Shown here piece by piece: positions 43,532-51,448 of a DNA stretch of 64,000 bases. Each line of letters begins with the position of its first letter. Within the stretch, counting starts at the first letter, position 1. The stretch lies in NCBI GenBank assembly GCA_001870995.2, contig MLAV02000014.1, forward strand, positions 112,856 through 176,855. The letters run 5' to 3'. The translations under genes and the position numbers were made by a program. Origin of the DNA: Chitinophaga sp. CB10. GTDB lineage: Bacteria; Bacteroidota; Bacteroidia; Chitinophagales; Chitinophagaceae. Below the pieces are notes generated by a model. The model was not told the DNA's origin and searched no databases. It saw nothing but the letters and a program-made list of their open reading frames with translations.

Positions 43532-44638
43532 ATGGATAAACGCTGGAAGTCCTGTAAGAAAATACTTTGCGTACGCCTCGATAATATGGGCGACCTGTTG
43601 ATGACCTCGCCCGCGCTCATGGCGCTTTCGGCCACGCTGGACTGCCACCTGACGGTGCTGTGCTCTTCCATGGCGGCAGGCATTGCGGCGGATATCCCCG
43701 GGATTGATGAAGTGATTGTATTCAATGCCCCCTGGATGAAGCTGGAAGCTACGGCGGACTGGGCAGCTTACCAGCGGCTAGTGGAATTGCTTGCCGGCAA
43801 GCAGTTTGATGCCGCTATAATTTTTACCGTATTTAGTCAAAACCCTTTACCTGCAGCGATGCTGGCCATGCATGCCGGCATTCCGCTGCGTTTGGCTTAT
43901 TGCCGTGAAAACCCTTACCAGTTGCTTACGGACTGGTTACCGGACAAAGAGCCGATTGAATACATCCGGCACCAGGTAGAGCGGGATCTCTACCTGGTGC
44001 AATCTATCAGCATGGATACAGGCGATACGCACCTGCAGTTACATGTACACGAGGAGTTATGGGCTCACCTTTCCGGCCGGCTCGCCGGGATGGGGGTAGA
44101 CCTGCAGCGGCCGTGGATAGTAGTGCATCCTTCCGTCAGCGATAAAAAGCGGCGCTATGATAAAGAGAAGTGGATGGTGGTGTGCCGGGAGTTACGTAAA
44201 CGTACCGGTTGCCAGTTGCTGATTACCGGCGGGGATGAGGAAGAAGCGTTTTGTGCAGAGCTGGCAAAGCTGACGGGCGGCATCAGCCTGGGCGGCGCGC
44301 TCAGCCTGCGGGAGCTGGTATTGCTGGTTGCCAGGAGTCCGCTCTTATTATCCGTCAATACCGGGGCCGTACATATTGCAGCGGCCACCCAAACGCCGGT
44401 AGTGGTGCTGTATGCCCTTACGAATCCCCAGCATACGCCCTGGAAGGTGATGCATGAAGTGCTGGTGTTTGACGTACCAGAACATATGCAGAGTCATAAC
44501 CAGTTGTTGGTATATGCCGCCGCCCGGTCCCAGGCGGTGAGTTATAAATTTGCTACTCCCGCCAATGTGATCAACACGGTATGCCGCCTCTGGCAACAGT
44601 TACCTGTTGCCGGCGAGTACGGGCATCGTGCGCAATAG
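43532..44638 (+). CDS. ADP-heptose:LPS heptosyltransferase-like, GT9
   Basis: A 368-residue GT-B inverting glycosyltransferase. The N-terminus ILCVRLDNMGDLLMTSPALMAL is the GT9 signature; WIVVHPSVSDKKRRYDKEKW and the late SVNTGAVHIAAATQTPVVVL form the nucleotide-binding half. It lies 5 bp after hldE, so ADP-heptose is the expected donor. Its 3' end overlaps the convergent gene by 39 bp. Acceptor unknown; LPS inner core is most likely. Confidence 0.92.
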   Translation: MDKRWKSCKKILCVRLDNMGDLLMTSPALMALSATLDCHLTVLCSSMAAGIAADIPGIDEVIVFNAPWMKLEATADWAAYQRLVELLAGKQFDAAIIFTVFSQNPLPAAMLAMHAGIPLRLAYCRENPYQLLTDWLPDKEPIEYIRHQVERDLYLVQSISMDTGDTHLQLHVHEELWAHLSGRLAGMGVDLQRPWIVVHPSVSDKKRRYDKEKWMVVCRELRKRTGCQLLITGGDEEEAFCAELAKLTGGISLGGALSLRELVLLVARSPLLLSVNTGAVHIAAATQTPVVVLYALTNPQHTPWKVMHEVLVFDVPEHMQSHNQLLVYAAARSQAVSYKFATPANVINTVCRLWQQLPVAGEYGHRAQ

Positions 44639-45604
44639 CAGTGAATCCGTTTTATGTAATATCCGGTCGTAATTTTTGCTGGTGGTCCAGTCGTGCGTAT
44701 AATGCAGATTATCATCCAGCGCGCCCCAGCGGTGCGGCTCTCCGTCCATGCTGATCACGATGGAGGGCGTTTGCAGTGCGGAAGCGATATGCGCCACCCC
44801 GGTGCAGTTGCTGATCAGCAGCCTGGATTTCTGCAACAGTACCGCCATGGAGCCGAGGCTGGTTTTACCGCATAGGTTGACCGCCGGGTAGCGCATATAA
44901 CTGATTACTTCCTGTACAATATCCTCTTCCCCGGCAACGCCGGTAATGATCACCTTGAAACCGGTATCCGCTACATAGTCCGCCAGCGCTGCGAAGTAAG
45001 GGGCCGGCCACCTGCGCCAGCTGCCTTTACTGCCGGGATGCACTACAATAAACCTTTTTTCCCCGTAAGGAATATGCAGTTTATTGTACTCGTCCTGGTC
45101 CTTATCGGTGACGGGGAATTCAATCATGCGGTTGGGCGTGGCAATGCCCAGCTGTTGCAGTAAAGCCAGGTGCCGGTCTATTTCATGCAGCGTTTCCGGG
45201 TAATGGATGAAGAGGTTGTTGTCATCCGCATAATCGCCGTCCGGCCGGAAGCCGGCTGTGAATCCCGCTTTCATGCCGCTGAGCAGTTCATTGACGATGG
45301 TGCCGTTACCCTGCATTTGCAGGAGCAGATCAAATTGCCGGCGGCGCATATTTTCCATGAAGACCGGGAACTGCTCTTCGTCCGGGATCTGCTCCGGCAG
45401 GCCGGGATAGCCGGGGAACAGGATGAGCTCATCAATATACTTCGCGAAGCGGCTCTGGAAGGCGCTGGCCCAGGGCAGGCCTATGAGCGAAATGTGAGCG
45501 TCAGGATAGTGTTGACGCAGGGCCCTGAATGCAGGCGTGGTGCATAGCAGGTCTCCCAGGTGTAACGCCCTGAATACGGCAATTTTTTTGAAATCTCTTT
45601 TCAT
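44600..45604 (-). CDS. heptosyltransferase-like glycosyltransferase, GT9
   Basis: A 334-residue GT9 protein (VFRALHLGDLLCTTPAFRAL at the N-terminus; FIVVHPGSKGSWRRWP mid-protein; LISNCTGVAHIASALQTPSIV near the end). It is the last gene of a leftward three-gene unit (carbamoyltransferase, GT2, GT9; gaps 10 and 6 bp) converging on the plus-strand heptose genes. A second GT9 suggests two heptose or related residues are added. Confidence 0.92.
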   Translation of the reverse strand: MKRDFKKIAVFRALHLGDLLCTTPAFRALRQHYPDAHISLIGLPWASAFQSRFAKYIDELILFPGYPGLPEQIPDEEQFPVFMENMRRRQFDLLLQMQGNGTIVNELLSGMKAGFTAGFRPDGDYADDNNLFIHYPETLHEIDRHLALLQQLGIATPNRMIEFPVTDKDQDEYNKLHIPYGEKRFIVVHPGSKGSWRRWPAPYFAALADYVADTGFKVIITGVAGEEDIVQEVISYMRYPAVNLCGKTSLGSMAVLLQKSRLLISNCTGVAHIASALQTPSIVISMDGEPHRWGALDDNLHYTHDWTTSKNYDRILHKTDSLLLRTMPVLAGNR

Positions 45605-45610
45605 TGTCGA

Positions 45611-46594
45611 CTAAACAAAAAAGGTTTTGTACCGGATATTTCCATAAAAGTGCCAGTAGATAGACAGGAAGGGAATGGCCGCTGAAGTGACCAGCATTTC
45701 CAGTACATGACTGGCGCTGCGGCTTGTTTTTTCCAGCCTTTGCATGGTGAACGACAGCCAGCAGATTACCCAGATGAGGAACAGCAGCGCGGACTGTTGC
45801 GGATGGAACGGCAGCAGTACGAGCGCGCCCAGCAGGGAGAGGCACATCAGGTAATAGAGCGGCCGCGGCTTCTGGCGTACGCGCACCTTGTAGAGGTCCG
45901 GGTATTTGCTGTAAAGGAGTGCATTGTACACGCCTTTGCGCTGGTCCCGCATGCTCACTCCCCAGGGCGCTTTGTTTACCGGGTGTTCTACCATGGCGCG
46001 TGGTACGTATTTAATCTGGATGTTTGCTTTGAGGAGTTTGAATTCCAGGTCGCTATCCTCCCGCCAGGCCATGCGGAAGCGCTCATCGAATCCGCCGCAA
46101 AGCTCCATGGCCGTGGCATTGCAGGCGCAGTTGGCGGTGATGAATTCCGCAGTGGATAGATGGGAGAGGTTCAGCGCATGGTCCGTACACTGTTCCCGCT
46201 GCGGCAGCGGCACAACTACTTTACCGGTGAATGCCTGCGCCGTATCATCGTTCTTGAATGCTGTCCAATAGTGCAACAGCCATTGTGAATCCGGGATGCA
46301 ATCATCGTCGGTAAAAGCGATCAGCTTCGCGTTTGCATGTTTCCATCCCAGATTCCTCGCGGCTGCGGGCCCTTTTTTTTCCGGCAGTTCGTAATAGCGC
46401 AATTGCATGTTGGTGAGTTGCTGCCAGTTTTCTGTAACCTTGCGGGTGACGTCGTCAGGTCCGTCACTGACAACGATCACCTCGTATTCATTTTCCTTGA
46501 ACTCCTGGAATGCCAGGGCTTGCAGGCATCTGGACAGTAACTCCGGGCGTTTGTAACTGGGTACTACTACCGAAATCTTCAAAGGGTTTTCCAT
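45611..46594 (-). CDS. membrane-associated glycosyltransferase, GT2 family
   Basis: A 327-residue GT-A enzyme. SVVVPSYKRPELLSRCLQAL opens the fold; TDDDCIP (Asp96-98) is the DxD-type metal site, and MAWREDSDLEFKLL contains the ED(Y)-like catalytic block. The C-terminal 80 residues hold two or three membrane helices (YLMCLSLLGALVLLPF; LLFLIWVICWLSF), so it works at the inner face of the inner membrane. It lies between the carbamoyltransferase and the GT9 gene. Confidence 0.92.
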   Translation of the reverse strand: MENPLKISVVVPSYKRPELLSRCLQALAFQEFKENEYEVIVVSDGPDDVTRKVTENWQQLTNMQLRYYELPEKKGPAAARNLGWKHANAKLIAFTDDDCIPDSQWLLHYWTAFKNDDTAQAFTGKVVVPLPQREQCTDHALNLSHLSTAEFITANCACNATAMELCGGFDERFRMAWREDSDLEFKLLKANIQIKYVPRAMVEHPVNKAPWGVSMRDQRKGVYNALLYSKYPDLYKVRVRQKPRPLYYLMCLSLLGALVLLPFHPQQSALLFLIWVICWLSFTMQRLEKTSRSASHVLEMLVTSAAIPFLSIYWHFYGNIRYKTFFV

Positions 46595-46604
46595 AGTTAT
46601 TTAA

Positions 46605-48311
46605 TTATTTAGAGATCAGGAATGAGCCCATTACGAGTGCATCGAAAGGAGAGGAGATAAAGCATTCCAGCGCATCTCTCGGCGTGCAAACGATGGGTTT
46701 ACCAAGCGTATTAAAGGAGGTGTTGATCAGTACCGGTACGCCTGTTTTTTTATGGAACTCCGTCAGCAGGCTATGGTACAGCGGATGCTGCTCCTTATTC
46801 ACTGTTTGTATGCGGGCGCTGTTATCGATATGGCAGGCCGCGGGGATGAACGATTTTTTATCTTCCTTCACCGGGTACACAAACAACATGAAGGGTGAGT
46901 AGCGGGCGCCTTCAAACCATTCGGCCGCATACTCTTCCAGTACCACCGGCGCAACGGGCCGGAAGTCCTCCCTGTCCTTCACTTCGTTGAGCCTGGCCTG
47001 CATATCCGCATGGATGGGCGACGCCAGGATAGACCTGCTGCCCAGCGCGCGGGGGCCAAACTCCATCCTTCCCTGGAACCAGCCGATGATTTTATCCTGC
47101 GCAAGCAGTTCGGCGGTTTCTGCGGCCACGTTATCCATTTTGCGGTAGGTGGCATGCGTCCATTTCAGGAAGCGTTCTATTTCATCGTCCGGGAAGGAAG
47201 GGCCCCAATAGGCATGATCCATTACAAACGATTTGCTGGTGGTGTTGCGGGTGCGGTTATCGGCCCAGAGGGCTGCGCCAAGCGCGGTGCCGGCATCGCC
47301 GGCGGCGGGCTGCACCCAGATATTTTCGAAATGGCCTGCTTCCTTGATCACGCTGTTTAACACGCAGTTCAGGGCTACCCCGCCGGCGAAGCAGAGATTT
47401 TTGCTGCCGCTTTCCTTGCGCAGCCAGGAGCTGAGGGCGAGCACGCTTTCCTCGAGTACCTGTTGCATGGAGGAGGCCACGTTGAAATGGTGGGCGGTGA
47501 AAGGCTCGTGTTTTTGCCGGGCCGGCCCCAGGACTTGTTCCAGGTCGGTATCCTGAATTTCGTACGTGCCGTTGTCCAGCAGCTTTATCATCTCCCTGAA
47601 AACCCCTGCATACACCGGCTTACCGAACGACGCGAGGGCCATTACCTTGTATTCATCGGAGGAATGCAGGAAGCCGAGATAGGAAGTCATTTTTTCGTAT
47701 AGGAGTCCCAGTGAGTGCGGCATATCCACCTGGGAGATGCGGTGCAGCTGGTTGCCGCTGCCGACGCTGAAAGTGGTGGTCGCTGTTTCCCCGCGCCCGT
47801 CGATGGTGAGCACTGCCGCATCGTCGAAAGGAGAAGGGAGGAACGCGCTGGCTGCATGGCAGAGGTGGTGGTCCAGGAACTGCCATTTGCTCACGGTATC
47901 GCCTGCGTGCATAAAGCGGGATTGCAGGTGATGCGGAAAGCCGTCCCGCAGCTGTTGCGGCGCATTGAGGATGGCCTGCAGGAACAGCGGGTCCCAGGGC
48001 GACTGCCACTTTTTTGGCGGCGGCGTATTGCCCGGGTAGAGCGGCATGGTAATGTTGTCGGATATTTCCATGAGTTGCAGCGGATCGAAGGAGTAGGCAA
48101 TCTGATCCACGTCTTTGAGTTGAATGCCGGCGGTTTGCAGGCAGTAATCAATTGCATGGAAGGGCAGTTCATAGGCCGAAAACGGAATGGGCCTTTTCCC
48201 GTGTTTGATATGTGTGAAACGCTCGTCTTCCACGGCGGCCACGAGCTGTCCATCTTTTACGAGGCAGGCTGCGGAGTCGTGGAAGGCGGCGTTAATTCCC
48301 AATGTGTACAT
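46605..48311 (-). CDS. NodU/CmcH-family carbamoyltransferase
   Basis: A 568-residue enzyme transferring a carbamoyl group from carbamoyl phosphate (through carbamoyl-AMP) to a sugar hydroxyl. The N-terminal Kae1-like domain begins MYTLGINAAFHDSAACLV and includes DHHLCHAASAFL (metal-binding histidines) and the nucleotide loop LTIDGRGE. FAGGVALNCVLNSVI is characteristic, and the C-terminal domain carries GRMEFGPRALGSRSILA. It leads the leftward GT unit. In Pseudomonas aeruginosa a carbamoyltransferase modifies core heptose; next to hldE and GT9 genes a similar role is a reasonable inference. Confidence 0.94.
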   Translation of the reverse strand: MYTLGINAAFHDSAACLVKDGQLVAAVEDERFTHIKHGKRPIPFSAYELPFHAIDYCLQTAGIQLKDVDQIAYSFDPLQLMEISDNITMPLYPGNTPPPKKWQSPWDPLFLQAILNAPQQLRDGFPHHLQSRFMHAGDTVSKWQFLDHHLCHAASAFLPSPFDDAAVLTIDGRGETATTTFSVGSGNQLHRISQVDMPHSLGLLYEKMTSYLGFLHSSDEYKVMALASFGKPVYAGVFREMIKLLDNGTYEIQDTDLEQVLGPARQKHEPFTAHHFNVASSMQQVLEESVLALSSWLRKESGSKNLCFAGGVALNCVLNSVIKEAGHFENIWVQPAAGDAGTALGAALWADNRTRNTTSKSFVMDHAYWGPSFPDDEIERFLKWTHATYRKMDNVAAETAELLAQDKIIGWFQGRMEFGPRALGSRSILASPIHADMQARLNEVKDREDFRPVAPVVLEEYAAEWFEGARYSPFMLFVYPVKEDKKSFIPAACHIDNSARIQTVNKEQHPLYHSLLTEFHKKTGVPVLINTSFNTLGKPIVCTPRDALECFISSPFDALVMGSFLISK

Positions 48312-48354
48312 CTTTCTGGTTTATGGGTGAGATAATTAATGGGTTTTGGCAACA

Positions 48355-48720
48355 TCATTTTTGAGGCGAACCGCTTTCTGGGTCCCATTCGATGTTGTCT
48401 GCTTCTTCGTCAGAAAGATTGTTCTCTTCCAGGTCTTCTTCATCCAGTACCGGATCGGTGTCTTCGATTTCGGCAGTATCCTGCTCTTCGGCATCGTCCG
48501 CATCCTGGTTTTGCTGTCCGGTTTTAGGACCGTTTTGGGGCGCGTTGGCTTTGGCTGCCAGCTCGTCGTCCGTTTGGTCCTTGCCTTTCAGCGGGCCTCT
48601 GGTGAGTCCGTCCTCCGGTTTCTGCATCGGGTTCTTATTTGCCTGTTGATAATCGGCCGTATTCGGCTGTACTTTTTCCTGCATGGTGTCCTGTTTTGGA
48701 GCATTTGTTTGTTTTGTCAT
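48355..48720 (-). CDS. acidic, probably disordered hypothetical protein
   Basis: A 121-residue protein without signal peptide, membrane segment or hydrophobic core. The first half is rich in Gln/Asn/Lys/Pro, and the C-terminal 50 residues are very acidic (DADDAEEQDTAEIEDTDPV; EEDLEENNLSDEEADNIEW). This looks intrinsically disordered. It sits between the carbamoyltransferase and a divergent SDR gene. I do not recognise a family; a stress-related role is only a guess from the neighbours. Confidence 0.65.
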   Translation of the reverse strand: MTKQTNAPKQDTMQEKVQPNTADYQQANKNPMQKPEDGLTRGPLKGKDQTDDELAAKANAPQNGPKTGQQNQDADDAEEQDTAEIEDTDPVLDEEDLEENNLSDEEADNIEWDPESGSPQK

Positions 48721-48829
48721 AACTGTTTTTTTAAAAACCAGGTTCCAAAGAACGAGCCACTTGTAGCCGCGTCAGCGCTAGGAAAGCCGATGGCGCTGGT
48801 TTTGTAATACTGGTAGAAAACTAGCAACT

Positions 48830-49747
48830 ATGGAAAAAGTACATGTAGAGAACCGCAATAAATACGCGCTGATCACGGGCGCTACGAGTGGCATCGGGTA
48901 TGAGCTGGCGAAGTTATTTGCTGCGGACAGTTACAACCTGATCCTTGTGGCCCGTAATGAAACGCGCCTGCAGGAAATTACCGACCAGCTGAAGCTGGCG
49001 TATGCCGTGGAGGTAACGCCTGTGGCCAAAGACCTGTTTACCGTGGCTGCGGCGGAGGAGATATATGGCCTGACGCAGAAAATGAACATCCAGGTGGACG
49101 TGCTGGTCAACAATGCCGGGCAGGGGGAATGGGGCCCCTTTGTAGAAACGCCGCTGGAGCGGGAGATAGACATCATACAGTTGAATATTATTTCCCTGCT
49201 GTCGCTGACGAAATTTTATTTGCAGGAAATGGTCAGGCGTAACACGGGTAAAATTTTATTGTTGGGTTCGGAGGCTGGCGCGACGCCAATGCCGCTGTTG
49301 TCAGTATATGCCGCAACAAAGGCTTTCGTGATTTCCTTTGGCGCCGCCCTGGCGGAAGAGCTGCGGGATACGGACATTACGGTAACCGTGCTGATGCCCG
49401 GTGCTACGGATACGGACTTCTTTCACAAAGCTCACCAGGAGGATACGGTTACCTACCGGGAATCGGAACTGGCCCCGCCGGAAGAAGTGGCCAGGGATGG
49501 TTACGATGCGCTGATGAAAGGGGAGCGTAAAATTATTTCCGGCGCTAAAACAAAAATGCACGTCTGGATGAGCGATCTGTTGGGAACCACTGCTGCCGCG
49601 AAGAATGCGAGAAGGCTCAATGAGATCAGCAGTAAGGCGGAGGGCGAAAAGTTCCCGGAGCATGGCGCCAGCAGGCAGGAGCGGGAGTTTATCAATGAAG
49701 AAACAAATAAGCTTGATGGTGACCTGCACCAGGACACCAATGAATGA
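48830..49747 (+). CDS. short-chain dehydrogenase/reductase
   Basis: A 305-residue NAD(P)-dependent oxidoreductase. The Rossmann motif is ITGATSGIG (Gly17-Gly23), NNAG is at 94-97, and the catalytic residues are Ser147, Tyr160 and Lys164 (YAATK). The classical core ends near 250; a 50-residue charged extension follows (KFPEHGASRQEREFINEE). An Arg after the second strand (VARNETR) suggests NADPH. The substrate is unknown. Such SDRs commonly appear among general-stress genes, in line with the YciE-like gene nearby. Confidence 0.9.
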   Translation: MEKVHVENRNKYALITGATSGIGYELAKLFAADSYNLILVARNETRLQEITDQLKLAYAVEVTPVAKDLFTVAAAEEIYGLTQKMNIQVDVLVNNAGQGEWGPFVETPLEREIDIIQLNIISLLSLTKFYLQEMVRRNTGKILLLGSEAGATPMPLLSVYAATKAFVISFGAALAEELRDTDITVTVLMPGATDTDFFHKAHQEDTVTYRESELAPPEEVARDGYDALMKGERKIISGAKTKMHVWMSDLLGTTAAAKNARRLNEISSKAEGEKFPEHGASRQEREFINEETNKLDGDLHQDTNE

Positions 49748-49822
49748 TGGGTAGCAAATTGCCCGGTTGGTGGAGCTCTTCAGTGAGGGAATTCCTCACT
49801 TGAATTTTTCTTTGCATAAAGA

Positions 49823-49858
49823 CAAAAGGGGAAAGGCCTCAGGCGCTTTCCCCTTTTG
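49823..49858. terminator. bidirectional terminator between convergent genes
   Basis: A perfect 13-bp stem (CAAAAGGGGAAAG and CTTTCCCCTTTTG) with a 10-nt loop separates the SDR gene from the leftward small gene ending at 49878. Confidence 0.85.
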
Positions 49859-49877
49859 CATTCCGTGTGCGGGAAGG

Positions 49878-50168
49878 TTACTTCTTGTCGCTATCTTCTT
49901 CATAAATCAATTTGTTGAAGTAGCTGGTTTCGCCTTCCGATGTTTCGTCCTGGTAAAGGAACACGAGATTTTCGTTGTCGAATTTTTCGAAAAATTTTTC
50001 CCAGGATATTTCTTCCAGGTTATCATTGCCGGGAGGGAAGTCGATGCGCAATACGCCGGCTTCTCCTTTTTCGCCGGTGCCCTGAACCTGTGTGGGCTTG
50101 CCGTTGCGGGCTTCGGCCCATTGGCGGATGGTGTCGTGATCTGTAGTCGTTTTAGATAGCTTTTCCAT
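49878..50168 (-). CDS. conserved small hypothetical protein
   Basis: A 96-residue acidic protein with DTIRQWAEARNGKPTQVQGT and LRIDFPPG followed by LEEISWEKFFEKFDNENLVFLYQD. I recall near-identical small proteins in many Bacteroidota genomes, sometimes mislabelled as glucan branching enzyme; the size excludes that function. No signal peptide or membrane segment is seen. It is transcribed in the same direction as the XRE regulator 47 bp upstream. Confidence 0.75.
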   Translation of the reverse strand: MEKLSKTTTDHDTIRQWAEARNGKPTQVQGTGEKGEAGVLRIDFPPGNDNLEEISWEKFFEKFDNENLVFLYQDETSEGETSYFNKLIYEEDSDKK

Positions 50169-50215
50169 GAGTTTTTTTAAAAGCCATCGCGCAGGAATTA
50201 TACCACGTGTAGGTA

Positions 50216-50425
50216 TTACTCATCAGGTTGCCAGGCGAGGATGTCGCCGGGCTGGCAGTTGAGTTCGCGGCAGATGGCGTCCAGTGTTTCGAAGCGGATA
50301 GCCTTTGCCCTGCCGGTTTTGAGGATGGAGAGATTGGAAATGGTGATGCCTACTCTTTCGCTCAATTCGGTGAGCGACATTTTCCGCATTGCGAGCATGA
50401 CATCCAGGTGTACTATAATGGCCAT
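50216..50425 (-). CDS. XRE-family HTH regulator (YozG-like)
   Basis: A 69-residue Cro/CI-type DNA-binding protein consisting of a single helix-turn-helix (MSLTELSERVGITISNLSILK, then KAIRFETLDAICRELNCQPGDIL). Small regulators of this type are regularly paired with DUF2975 membrane proteins, and here the DUF2975 gene lies 174 bp upstream on the same strand. It may bind the perfect palindrome at 51262-51282. An inference from context. Confidence 0.88.
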   Translation of the reverse strand: MAIIVHLDVMLAMRKMSLTELSERVGITISNLSILKTGRAKAIRFETLDAICRELNCQPGDILAWQPDE

Positions 50426-50516
50426 AGCAAGTTGTTAATGTTGTTTGGGTGGAAGTGATGGGCTTCATTGCAGTTATTTACTGCGCTGCTGCATGAAAGG
50501 ATTAGGTCCAGTGGTT

Positions 50517-50600
50517 GCCTGGTGGCGTCAACTGAGGCTGGCAGGTTGGAATGGTCATATCCGGTGCTGGCCTGGTGGACTCAATTAATCCTGGCAATTT
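50517..50600. repeat. imperfect 31-bp direct repeat
   Basis: Units 50517-50547 and 50570-50600 both begin GCCTGGTGG and share 23 of 31 positions. They lie between the DUF2975 and XRE genes; the second ends in the DUF2975 stop codon. The function is not evident. Confidence 0.35.
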
Positions 50601-51205
50601 TAAATAGTTAAATCCTGCTCGGACTGCAACTGCACGCCGCGCTGGTAAACCACTGCCAGCAGGAAGGTAATAATCCCGGTGATGGTGCTGCTGCCAAGTT
50701 CCTTCAGGTAGGAGAGGTAGGGCGTCTGTACGGCATTGCGGACGATGCTGTTCACTATATTGTATTCTATGATGTTGAAAACATCCGTTAAAATAAACAG
50801 TCCTGCCGCTATTTTAGCAAAGCGCACAATCCGCGGATGGAATGGCTTGCTGAGGTCCAGCTCCTTCAGAATACGCAGAAATATCCACATAATGGCCAAT
50901 GCTGTCAACAGTCTGCAAACGGTGATGATCAACGGCAGGCTGTTACCGGCATTCTTTTTTTCCAATACCACCAGGTAGCGGTCATTCAGCTGTGTGTACG
51001 ACAACGAAGAATCGGCGCTGAAAGTTTTTGCAGGCTCGCTTTTCGCGCCAAAGGACTGCATTTCCCAGGATGGGTTTGCAAAGTAACGGTGGTTGATCTT
51101 TCCTGTAAACAGGTTGATAAAAAGCAACAGGAGGGACACACTCACGAGGATGATTCCCAATGTGAGTATGAATTTCAGGGTAGTGATCAGATATTTTACT
51201 TTCAT
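50600..51205 (-). CDS. DUF2975 membrane protein
   Basis: A 201-residue protein with four predicted membrane helices (TLGIILVSVSLLLLFINLF; LIITVCRLLTALAIMWIFL; IAAGLFILTDVFNIIEYN; TITGIITFLLAVVYQRGV) and an extracytoplasmic loop of about 60 residues between the first two. This matches the DUF2975 family, which is typically encoded with a YozG-like XRE regulator, as here. The function is unknown; sensing or membrane-stress roles are conjecture. Confidence 0.85.
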   Translation of the reverse strand: MKVKYLITTLKFILTLGIILVSVSLLLLFINLFTGKINHRYFANPSWEMQSFGAKSEPAKTFSADSSLSYTQLNDRYLVVLEKKNAGNSLPLIITVCRLLTALAIMWIFLRILKELDLSKPFHPRIVRFAKIAAGLFILTDVFNIIEYNIVNSIVRNAVQTPYLSYLKELGSSTITGIITFLLAVVYQRGVQLQSEQDLTI

Positions 51206-51261
51206 TTTTATCAGGGTTTGTTACCACGAAGGTATTTATTATTTATTAAAATGCAATATAA

Positions 51262-51282
51262 ATTTATCGAAATTCGATAAAT
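51262..51282. promoter_or_regulatory. perfect 21-bp palindrome upstream of the DUF2975-XRE genes
   Basis: Arms ATTTATCGA and TCGATAAAT flank a 3-nt centre with no mismatch. It lies 57 bp upstream of the DUF2975 start and overlaps a TAAATTTA on the minus strand that resembles a -7 element, as expected of an autoregulatory operator. Confidence 0.6.
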
Positions 51283-51320
51283 AATTGTTGAATTGCGGTT
51301 TGTGGTTTGGAAATGAATGT

Positions 51321-51351
51321 TTGCAGTCCGGATAATGATTGATGATTTTTG
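51321..51351 (+). promoter_or_regulatory. weak promoter candidate for the YciE-like gene
   Basis: TTG at 51321-51323 and GATTTTTG at 51344-51351 (one mismatch to TAnnTTTG) are separated by 20 bp. The start would lie about 90 bp before the ATG. Confidence 0.25.
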
Positions 51352-51448
51352 CCGGTAAGGAATCCTTTCTAATTAAGTATATTATACAAGGGCATGCAAT
51401 TTGGTTTTCATTTCAAAAAAATATTGAGAACCTAAAAAACATTTTTTT

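Noticed and set aside
50600..50600. Toxin-antitoxin reading of the small XRE gene with a neighbouring gene
   Set aside because: The XRE protein is of the YozG type and its partner is a four-helix DUF2975 membrane protein, a known non-toxin pairing.
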